Position numbers and translations under genes: made by a program. Below are positions 1 to 5,556 of a DNA stretch of 6,133 nt, piece by piece. The stretch spans positions 1 through 6,133 of the forward strand of contig JBBAAG010000115.1 of assembly GCA_041658405.1 (NCBI GenBank), written 5' to 3'. The stretch is from Elusimicrobiota bacterium. GTDB taxonomy: Bacteria > Elusimicrobiota > UBA5214 > JBBAAG01. The notes below the pieces were generated by a model. It saw only the letters and a program-made list of their open reading frames with translations. It was not told the origin of the DNA and made no database searches. How positions within the stretch are numbered: the stretch's first letter is position 1; each line of letters starts with the position of its first letter.

Positions 1-765
1 TGTAATATGTTAATCATCGACGTCGGGGATGCTGTAAAATATGAAAGCCATCCTGAGATTTCAGTACCTGGTGCATGGGATAAGAAAAAAGTTAAAGCTG
101 AACTAAAGAAAATACGTGAGCTCGGGATGATGCCGATACCAAAACTAAACTTTTCTGCGATGCACGACCCGTGGCTGGGGCAGTATTCTTATATGTTGTC
201 TACAGATATTTATTATAAAGTTACCAGGGATTTGATTGACGAGTGTTGTTCACTGTTTGGAAAACCTAAGTATTTCCATCTCGGGATGGATGAAGAGAAT
301 ATGAGTAACCAGCGGTTTCTCCGGCATGTTCTTATTAGGCAGTACAATCTGTGGTGGAAGGATCTTTATCATCTCCAAAAATGTGTGGAAGATAATAACT
401 CGCGTGCTTGGGTGTGGTCCGATTATCTTTGGGATCATCCAGATTGGTTCCTAAAAAAAATGCCGAAGGATATTCTCCAGAGTAACTGGTATTACCGCAA
501 TAAGTTTAGTGATGATATTCTCGGGGTAAAATCGTACCGTACACTTGAGGAGCATGGGTATGACCAGGTGCCGACCGGGAGTAATTATTCATGTCCTGAA
601 AATATGGAGATGACTGCGGAGTATTGCTCAAAGATTATTTCACCTGAAAGGTTGAAAGGGTTTATGCAGACGCCCTGGCATCCAACGCTAAAACATGAAA
701 AAAACCATCTTGAAGCCGCGGCGGTATTGTTGGGGAAAGCTAAAAATATTGTGGAAGGGAAATAA
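1..765 (+). CDS. GH20-like TIM-barrel protein, first tandem copy (5' partial)
   Basis: The reading frame is open to the left window edge (Cys-Asn-Met...), so the Met codon at position 7 is probably internal. Aligned with the next gene, Cys at position 1 matches residue 52 of that protein, so about 50 N-terminal residues are missing here. Visible landmarks, counted from the first codon, are PIPKLNFSA near 45-53, YFHLGMDEE at 91-99, RAWVWSD near 134, a SNWYY segment, and KGFMQTPWHPTL near the C-terminus. The HLGMDE string resembles the H-x-G-G-D-E active-site motif of glycoside hydrolase family 20 (beta-hexosaminidases), and the many Trp and Tyr residues suit a sugar pocket. That is a motif-level inference; the exact substrate is unknown and the protein could be a catalytic or sugar-binding relative. 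Localisation cannot be judged because the N-terminus is absent. The stop lies 6 bases before the ATG of the paralog, so the pair is probably cotranscribed. Confidence 0.8.
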   Translation, partial: CNMLIIDVGDAVKYESHPEISVPGAWDKKKVKAELKKIRELGMMPIPKLNFSAMHDPWLGQYSYMLSTDIYYKVTRDLIDECCSLFGKPKYFHLGMDEENMSNQRFLRHVLIRQYNLWWKDLYHLQKCVEDNNSRAWVWSDYLWDHPDWFLKKMPKDILQSNWYYRNKFSDDILGVKSYRTLEEHGYDQVPTGSNYSCPENMEMTAEYCSKIISPERLKGFMQTPWHPTLKHEKNHLEAAAVLLGKAKNIVEGK

Positions 766-771
766 AATATT

Positions 772-1713
772 ATGATTTGGTCATATCTGATACACTTGAG
801 TTTCAACATGTGGGTTGACTGGAATAATCCTGACTTCCAGAGGCCGCATATTTCTAAAGAAAATAAGTTTAGGACTGACGAAAAAACGTGGGATGCTACT
901 GTCGAGGCATTAGCGAAAAACGGGTGTAATATGCTGCTTATCGACGTTGGGGACGGGGTTAAGCTTGAGAGCCATCCCGAGATCGCGATTCGCGGTGCAT
1001 GGAGTATAGATAAGTTCAAGAAAAAAATTGATGCTATCCGCGCGTTGGGTATCACTCCAATACCGAAATTAAACTTTTCAGCAACACACGACGCGTGGAT
1101 GGGTAAGTATGCGCATATGGTGTCTTCGGATATCTATTACAAAGTAGTATCAGAAATTATTGAAGAAGTGGGTGATATCTTCGGCCAGCCGGAGTACTTC
1201 CACCTCGGGATGGATGAAGAAACTCTGGCGCATCAGAAGTATCAGGAGTTTATTGTTATCCGCCAGTTCGGATTATGGTGGAAGGATTTGTATTTTTATA
1301 TTGACTGCGCAGAACGTACCGGCGCACGGGCATGGGTGTGGTCAGACTATATATGGAAACACCCGGAGATGTTTGTAAATAAAATGCCGAAAAGTGTCCT
1401 TCAGAACAACTGGTATTATAGTTTGTATTTCGATGTTAATACTGCACCTGAACCGTATAGGACTTATGTAGCAGCGTATAAAAAGTTGGAGGACGCAGGG
1501 TATGAACATGTCGCAGCGGGGAGTAATTATTATAATGATACTAATATGCAGATGACTGTTGAGTATTGCGCTAAGAATTTGAATCAAGGGTTGTTAAAAG
1601 GTTTTATGCAGACACCGTGGAGGCCGACTCTGCCGGAAGTTAAGGATAAACTTATCTCCGCAGCGGATCAGCTTGGCGCAGCGAAAAAGTGGTATGAGAG
1701 TAATGTGAAGTAG
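772..1713 (+). CDS. GH20-like TIM-barrel protein, second tandem copy
   Basis: This complete 313-residue gene is a paralog of the preceding one: about 62 of the first 100 aligned residues are identical by my hand count, with no gaps in that stretch. The ATG at 772 is preceded by a purine-rich GGAAGGGA (753-760). No signal peptide, lipobox or clear membrane segment is seen; the short hydrophobic start (IWSYLIHLSF) runs straight into the conserved-looking NMWVDWNNPDF, which suggests a cytoplasmic protein or a start placed slightly wrong. Motifs are LLIDVGDGVK (55-64), PIPKLNFSATHD (96-107), YFHLGMDEE (142-150), RAWVWSDYIW, NNWYY and KGFMQTPWRPTL. D148-E149 sit where the Asp-Glu pair of family 20 glycoside hydrolases would be. 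A sugar-active TIM barrel is my best reading, but the substrate and even catalytic activity are not proven. It carries about four more residues than copy 1 in the segment after NWYY. Confidence 0.85.
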   Translation: MIWSYLIHLSFNMWVDWNNPDFQRPHISKENKFRTDEKTWDATVEALAKNGCNMLLIDVGDGVKLESHPEIAIRGAWSIDKFKKKIDAIRALGITPIPKLNFSATHDAWMGKYAHMVSSDIYYKVVSEIIEEVGDIFGQPEYFHLGMDEETLAHQKYQEFIVIRQFGLWWKDLYFYIDCAERTGARAWVWSDYIWKHPEMFVNKMPKSVLQNNWYYSLYFDVNTAPEPYRTYVAAYKKLEDAGYEHVAAGSNYYNDTNMQMTVEYCAKNLNQGLLKGFMQTPWRPTLPEVKDKLISAADQLGAAKKWYESNVK

Positions 1714-1778
1714 TAATTTTTTTTATGTATATAGATGTTTGACAATAACGGAAGGGTTTACTAAAATACAATCCCAAG
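1714..1778 (+). promoter_or_regulatory. Sigma70-type promoter of the purE-pyr operon, near-leaderless
   Basis: A perfect -35 box TTGACA lies at 1739-1744. After a 17-base spacer comes TAAAAT at 1762-1767, a 5-of-6 match to the -10 consensus. Upstream is an A/T-rich stretch (1716-1733, including eight T at 1717-1724) in the position of an UP element. Expected initiation about seven bases after the -10 box is near 1774, only about five bases before the purE ATG at 1779. An overlapping TACAAT (1767-1772) would put initiation at the ATG itself, but its spacing from TTGACA is too long. The purine-rich GGAAGGG (1750-1756) falls inside the promoter spacer, so it would not be in this transcript. No PyrR-binding loop, riboswitch or hairpin terminator was recognised in this gap. 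The promoter is inferred from consensus and spacing only. Confidence 0.65.
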
Positions 1779-2306
1779 ATGGAAAACGTAAGAGTAGTTA
1801 TAATACTCGGCAGTGATTCTGACCTAAAAATAGCGGCGGATGCAACCGCCACGCTTGAACAGTTCGGTATTCCAAACTACATCACTATTGCCTCAGCGCA
1901 TCGTACACCCGCACGGGTGGTTGAGCTCATACAAAAGTATGAAACTTCAGGGGCTAAGGTGTTTATCGCGATTGCAGGACAGGCAGCGCATTTACCCGGT
2001 GTTATTGCTTCTTACACAACCCTACCCGTGATCGGTGTTCCAATAAAAAGCGCGGCTGTTGAAGGGCTTGACGCATTACTTTCTATTGTCCAGATGCCGG
2101 CAGGTATCCCTGTTGCCACAGTGGGGATAAACAACGCAAAGAACGCGGCATTACTCGCAGTATCGATTCTTGCGGTGGATGATAAAAAGTTGGCAATAAA
2201 ACTTGCGGACTACCGCAAAAAAATAGGGAAACAGGTTGAAGAAAAAGCTATAAATCTTGATAAACTGGGTTATGTAAAATATATAAAATCGCAGGTGAAG
2301 AAGTGA
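1779..2306 (+). CDS. purE: N5-carboxyaminoimidazole ribonucleotide mutase, class I PurE
   Basis: PurE interconverts N5-CAIR and CAIR in cytoplasmic de novo purine synthesis. The 175-residue product has the family signatures in order: GSDSDL (11-16), SAHRTP (39-44, with the conserved His41), AGQAAHLPG (66-74), LPVIGVP (82-88) and SIVQMPAGIPVAT (102-114). AAHLPG and SIVQMP place it in the bacterial class I group, which normally needs PurK to make N5-CAIR; no purK is in this window. The segment INNAKNAALLA is shorter than the glycine-rich loop I remember from E. coli PurE and resembles the Thermotoga version. Gln68 stands where Gly is usual. ATG 1779 is the only plausible start: an in-frame TAA lies at 1746 and no other start codon follows it. 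There is no Shine-Dalgarno at normal distance, consistent with a near-leaderless mRNA. Its stop overlaps the pyrR start (GTGA). Length fits the family. Confidence 0.95.
   Translation: MENVRVVIILGSDSDLKIAADATATLEQFGIPNYITIASAHRTPARVVELIQKYETSGAKVFIAIAGQAAHLPGVIASYTTLPVIGVPIKSAAVEGLDALLSIVQMPAGIPVATVGINNAKNAALLAVSILAVDDKKLAIKLADYRKKIGKQVEEKAINLDKLGYVKYIKSQVKK
2293..2305 (+). promoter_or_regulatory. Ribosome binding site fixing the GTG start of pyrR
   Basis: AGGTGA at 2293-2298, inside the last codons of purE, is four bases from GTG 2303. It supports the GTG start over the in-frame ATG at 2327, which would remove an N-terminal strand that aligns with known PyrR proteins. Confidence 0.6.
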
Positions 2307-2863
2307 ATACTCAAACCACGTTGGTGATGAAGAAAAAAGAAATTCAGCGTTCCATCCGGAGGTTAGCGAATGAAATTATTGAGAATAATGGTGAATTAAG
2401 CACTCTTGTGATTATAGGTATCCGTACTAGGGGTGAGTATATCGGCCGCAGGATCGTTGAAGAAATTAGGAAAATTGAGGAAATTAATGTTCCATTTGGG
2501 ATTATGGATATAACGTTTTACCGTGATGATGTACTTGGTAAACTAAACAAAATAAGTGAGCATCCAGTAGTTAAGGGTACGGATATTATGTTTGATATCA
2601 CAAAACGTACTGTTGTGCTGGTAGATGATGTGTTGTATACCGGGCGTAGTGTACGCGCAGCATTGGATTGTTTAACCGATCTTGGACGTCCCAAACGTGT
2701 GCAGTTAGCGGTACTAATCGACCGTGGGCATCGGGAGTTGCCAATTCAGGCTGACTTTGTCGGGAAAGTTGTGCAGACAAAAGAACAAAATGAGTATGTG
2801 TCTGTTAAACTCGCAGAAGTTGATGGTGTGGATAAAGTAGAACTAATTTCAGGGAAGAAATGA
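2303..2863 (+). CDS. pyrR: PyrR bifunctional pyrimidine operon regulator / uracil phosphoribosyltransferase
   Basis: PyrR has a type I phosphoribosyltransferase fold. In several Gram-positive bacteria it binds pyr mRNA in response to UMP/UTP and PRPP, and it often has uracil phosphoribosyltransferase activity. The 186-residue product matches the family end to end: IRRLANEII (18-26), GIRTRGEYI (39-47), DITFYRDD (69-76), the PRPP loop VVLVDDVLYTGRSVRAALD (104-122), LIDRGHRELPIQADFVGK (138-155). Residues linked to RNA binding in the Bacillus subtilis protein, as I recall them (a Thr in the TRG segment, the His-Arg of GHRELP, and the Lys of the GK segment), have counterparts here: Thr42, His143-Arg144, Lys155. 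Start and stop both overlap the neighbours by four bases, so translation is probably coupled to purE and pyrB. No PyrR target loop was recognised in this window, so whether it regulates RNA or acts only as an enzyme is open. Confidence 0.95.
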   Translation: MNTQTTLVMKKKEIQRSIRRLANEIIENNGELSTLVIIGIRTRGEYIGRRIVEEIRKIEEINVPFGIMDITFYRDDVLGKLNKISEHPVVKGTDIMFDITKRTVVLVDDVLYTGRSVRAALDCLTDLGRPKRVQLAVLIDRGHRELPIQADFVGKVVQTKEQNEYVSVKLAEVDGVDKVELISGKK

Positions 2864-3813
2864 TGGTAAGGTTAATAAGTAAAGACCTTCTTGGGCTTGA
2901 GTACCTGTCAAAACAGGAGATCGAGCTTATACTCGATACCGCTAAACCGTTTAAAGAAATATTTACGAGGTCCATAAAAAAAGTTCCAACTCTCCGCGGG
3001 AAAACTATTGTGCTTTTGTTTTATGAAGCGTCAACACGTACACGCACGTCATTCGAACTTGCAGCGAAACGGTTAAGCGCTGATACCGTAAATATTGCGG
3101 TGGCTACTTCCAGTGTTGTAAAAGGTGAATCACTGGTGGATACCGGTAAAACTTTAGAGGCAATGAAAGCTGACTTCGTGGTCATCCGTCACGGGATGTC
3201 CGGAGCGCCGCATTTACTCGGGCGGACAATCAAAGCGTCAGTGATCAACGCGGGGGATGGCTGGCATGAACACCCAACCCAGGGGTTGCTCGATATTTTT
3301 ACAATCCGTGAAAAAATGGGGTCTGTTAAAGGAAAAAAAGTTGTGCTCGTAGGTGATATACTTCACAGCCGTGTTGCACGGTCAAATATATGGGGCCTCA
3401 CAAAACTTGGTGCACGGATTACCGTCTGCGGGCCGTCAACGTTAATACCGGGATATGTTGAACAAATTAATGGCGTGGAAGTTGAGTATAACCTGGATAA
3501 AGCGATTAAGTCAGCAGATGTGATTAATATATTGCGTATCCAGCTTGAACGGCAGAAAGAAAATTTGTTCCCGTCAATCCGTGAGTACAGTTTATTGTAT
3601 GGTATTGATGAGGAACGGTTGGCGTTAGCTAAGAATGACGTTATTATTATGCATCCCGGCCCAATGAACCGCGGGATTGAGATAACGTCAGATGTTGCGG
3701 ATGGTGTAAATTCTGTTATTTACGAACAAGTGACTAACGGTATAGCGGTACGTATGGCAGTACTGTTCCTTCTTGCTGGAGGGGAAACTGCTACCGCGGA
3801 TGTTGTAGAGTAA
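2860..3813 (+). CDS. pyrB: Aspartate carbamoyltransferase catalytic chain
   Basis: Joins carbamoyl phosphate and aspartate to give N-carbamoyl-aspartate, step 2 of UMP synthesis, in the cytoplasm. The 317-residue protein is of normal length and has every landmark: carbamoyl phosphate loop STRTR (58-62), KGESLVDT (88-95), IRHGMSG (109-115), HEHPTQGLLD (136-145, with HPTQ), GDILHSRVARSN (165-176), ILRIQLER (224-231) and HPGPMNRG (265-272). The STRTR and LRxQ elements separate it from ornithine carbamoyltransferase. No pyrI regulatory chain is beside it, which suits a catalytic trimer or another partner encoded elsewhere. Two consecutive Met codons exist at 2860 and 2863: the first overlaps the pyrR stop (ATGA), while the second lies at a more usual distance from AGGGAAG (2851-2857), so either may be the start. 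Confidence 0.96.
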   Translation: MMVRLISKDLLGLEYLSKQEIELILDTAKPFKEIFTRSIKKVPTLRGKTIVLLFYEASTRTRTSFELAAKRLSADTVNIAVATSSVVKGESLVDTGKTLEAMKADFVVIRHGMSGAPHLLGRTIKASVINAGDGWHEHPTQGLLDIFTIREKMGSVKGKKVVLVGDILHSRVARSNIWGLTKLGARITVCGPSTLIPGYVEQINGVEVEYNLDKAIKSADVINILRIQLERQKENLFPSIREYSLLYGIDEERLALAKNDVIIMHPGPMNRGIEITSDVADGVNSVIYEQVTNGIAVRMAVLFLLAGGETATADVVE

Positions 3814-3816
3814 ATC

Positions 3817-3829
3817 GAAGGGTTAATTT
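3817..3829 (+). promoter_or_regulatory. Ribosome binding site of pyrC
   Basis: GAAGGG at 3817-3822 is seven bases before ATG 3830. It supplies independent initiation at the only junction of the operon that is not a stop/start overlap. Confidence 0.6.
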
Positions 3830-5122
3830 ATGAATAATGATATATTACTGAAAAACGGTACGGTGGTAGATCCGGTTAACCGCGTTAACGCGAAACTTGA
3901 TGTTTATATCTCCGGCGGGAAAGTTAAGAAAGTTGGGAAGTCAATCTCCGTGCCTCCGGGTGATACAACAACAGTTATTGATATTACCGGCAAAATAGTT
4001 ATCCCCGGCCTAGTTGATATGCACACGCATTTGCGTGAACCCGGAGAAGAGGATGAGGAAACTATTAAGTCCGGAACACGCGCAGCTGCAGCTGGTGGTG
4101 TGACAACCGTGTGTTGTATGCCAAACACGCATCCTGTTACTGATAACCAGGCGGCAGTAGAGTTTATACTTCTCAAAGCTAAGAATGAAGGCGTGGTGAA
4201 TGTTCATCCTATTGGCGCGGTGACTAAGAAACAGGAAGGTATAGAGATCGCGGAAATCGGTGAACTAAAAAAAGTCGGGGTGGTTGCAATTTCGGATGAC
4301 GGGCATTCAATCATGAACGCACAGGTTATGCGCCGTGCGTTGGAGTACGCAAAAATGTTTGGGTTGCCCTTGATTGCGCATTGCGAGGATATTGATCTTA
4401 GTGTTGATGGTGTGATGAATGAAGGGTTTACCTCCACAAAACTTGGGCTTAAGGGTATACCAAGCGAAGCTGAGGAAGTAATGGTTTCCCGTGACCTTAT
4501 GCTCGCGGAACTAACTACCGGTATACTGCATATCGCGCATGTAAGTACCGCAGGGTCGGTTGAGCTTATACGCCAGGCGAAACGGCGCGGGGTGAAAGTA
4601 ACAGCAGAAACTGCACCGCATTATTTTACGCTTACCGACGAGATTGTTGAGAAGTATGATGCAAACGCTAAGATGAACCCTCCACTGCGTACCGCCGCGG
4701 ATGTTGCAGCAATAAAAAAAGGTATTGCGGATGGAACGATAGACTGTATCGCAAGTGATCATGCGCCGCATACTGATGAAGAGAAGAATAAAGAGTTTGG
4801 GTACGCACCGTTTGGGATTATTGGATTGGAAACAATACTGCCGTTGACTATAACGTATCTTGTGAAAACTAAGGTGTTATCTTTATCCGATGCTGTGAAG
4901 AAGCTGGCAGTAAATCCATCAAAAATACTTGGGCTTAACCGCGGAAACATTAAGCCTGGAAGCGTAGCGGATATTACAGTTATTGATATCAATACTTACC
5001 GTAAAGTAGATAAAAAGTTTGTATCACAGAGCGCGAACTCGCCGTTCGTCGGGTTCAACCTTACTGGCTATCCCGTACTTACCATCGTTAACGGGAAGAT
5101 TGTGTATCAGTACAAGAAGTGA
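3830..5122 (+). CDS. pyrC: Dihydroorotase, class I
   Basis: Cyclises N-carbamoyl-aspartate to dihydroorotate, step 3 of UMP synthesis, as a zinc amidohydrolase with a TIM barrel. The 430 residues fit the long class I type. Metal and active-site landmarks: HTHLREPG (65-72), MPNT (97-100), SDDG (155-158, the aspartate that class I enzymes use as a bridging ligand in place of a carboxylated lysine), HCED (184-187), HIAHVSTAGS (234-243), TAETAPHYF (258-266), NPPLR (283-287) and ASDHAPHT (308-315) with catalytic-type Asp310. The C-terminus forms the small beta domain (KPGSVADITVID). All ligands look intact, so it should be active rather than one of the degenerate dihydroorotase-like partners found next to some pyrB genes. 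Sixteen bases separate it from pyrB; its stop overlaps the next gene's GTG. Confidence 0.96.
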   Translation: MNNDILLKNGTVVDPVNRVNAKLDVYISGGKVKKVGKSISVPPGDTTTVIDITGKIVIPGLVDMHTHLREPGEEDEETIKSGTRAAAAGGVTTVCCMPNTHPVTDNQAAVEFILLKAKNEGVVNVHPIGAVTKKQEGIEIAEIGELKKVGVVAISDDGHSIMNAQVMRRALEYAKMFGLPLIAHCEDIDLSVDGVMNEGFTSTKLGLKGIPSEAEEVMVSRDLMLAELTTGILHIAHVSTAGSVELIRQAKRRGVKVTAETAPHYFTLTDEIVEKYDANAKMNPPLRTAADVAAIKKGIADGTIDCIASDHAPHTDEEKNKEFGYAPFGIIGLETILPLTITYLVKTKVLSLSDAVKKLAVNPSKILGLNRGNIKPGSVADITVIDINTYRKVDKKFVSQSANSPFVGFNLTGYPVLTIVNGKIVYQYKK

Positions 5123-5556
5123 TACTGCCTGAATCGTTAACCCCAAACCTTGTCGCGCCCTGCGGGATGAATTGCGGGATTTGTCTTAACATGTTCAGGG
5201 ACGGTAAGTGTGAAGGTTGTAACGGTGATGAACGTTTAAAAACTCCGGCTTGCGCACGCTGCAGGATAAAAAAATGCGGGAAACTTAAAGTAACTAAATC
5301 AGGGTTTTGTTATGAATGCAATATATACCCTTGTGCACGGGTACAGCATTTGGATAAACGGTATCGCACAAAGTACGGGATGAGTATGATTGATAATCTT
5401 AGTTACATAAAAAAATACGGGCTCGATAAGTTCGTGAGGTACGAAAAACGAAGATGGAAATGTCCTTCCTGCGGGGAACTGCTTTGTGTGCATCGCGATG
5501 TGTGCCAGTTTTGCGGAAAAAAAATTACCATTCGTAGTAATTTATCAACCGATTAG
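5119..5556 (+). CDS. DUF3795-type cysteine-rich protein
   Basis: A 145-residue soluble protein with 16 cysteines and no signal peptide or membrane segment. The opening LVAPCGMNCGIC (11-22), the CEGC pair (31-34), and FCYECNIYPC (63-72) are typical of the DUF3795 family, whose function is not established. After a helical middle (YGMSMIDNLSYIKKYGLDKF) comes a zinc-ribbon-like end with CPSC (115-118), CVH (123-125) and CQFC (129-132), an extension I recall in a subset of this family. The cysteine pairs suggest several bound zinc ions or an iron-sulfur site; this is inference. The start is GTG 5119 within GTGA at the pyrC stop; the next ATG (5167) would delete the CGMNC motif. No good Shine-Dalgarno is seen, so translation may depend on coupling to pyrC. 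Its 3' end overlaps the opposite-strand gene by 32 bases. Confidence 0.85.
   Translation: MILPESLTPNLVAPCGMNCGICLNMFRDGKCEGCNGDERLKTPACARCRIKKCGKLKVTKSGFCYECNIYPCARVQHLDKRYRTKYGMSMIDNLSYIKKYGLDKFVRYEKRRWKCPSCGELLCVHRDVCQFCGKKITIRSNLSTD
5517..5543 (-). terminator. Terminator-like hairpin across the stop codon of the - strand gene
   Basis: Read on the - strand, AAATTAC (5543-5537) pairs with GTAATTT (5528-5522). A further U-G and A-U pair inside closes a four-base CGAA loop, giving about nine pairs. Five more T follow directly (5521-5517). This is the layout of an intrinsic terminator for the CsgG/FlgO-like gene, whose TAA stop (5527-5525) is in the 3' arm. The stem is A/U-rich and so only moderately stable. 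On the + strand one inner pair becomes a C-A mismatch and only three U come with the stem, so it should act poorly for the pyr operon. Confidence 0.45.

Noticed and set aside
585..1055. 156-codon open frame on the - strand across the junction of the tandem genes
   Set aside because: It lies antisense to two well-supported coding regions, shows no recognisable family features, and has no ribosome site that stands out.
1714..1724. Eight T (1717-1724) just after the stop of the second GH20-like gene, a possible terminator
   Set aside because: No hairpin could be found directly upstream; the nearest GC-rich palindrome, about 50 bases back in the coding sequence, is too far. It fits better as part of the A/T-rich region above the -35 box.
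1754..1775. GGG at 1754-1756 could pair with CCC at 1773-1775, sequestering a ribosome site
   Set aside because: Only a weak stem with a U-U mismatch, and it overlaps the promoter, so most of it is probably not transcribed.
2128..2165. Short INNAKNA loop in PurE, a possible deletion
   Set aside because: I recall the same form in Thermotoga PurE, so it appears to be a normal variant rather than damage.
2348..2366. TCCGGAGGTT near the pyrR start resembles part of the PyrR-binding loop
   Set aside because: It is about two bases shorter than the loop I remember, has no supporting stem, and is explained by the conserved RRLA codons of pyrR.
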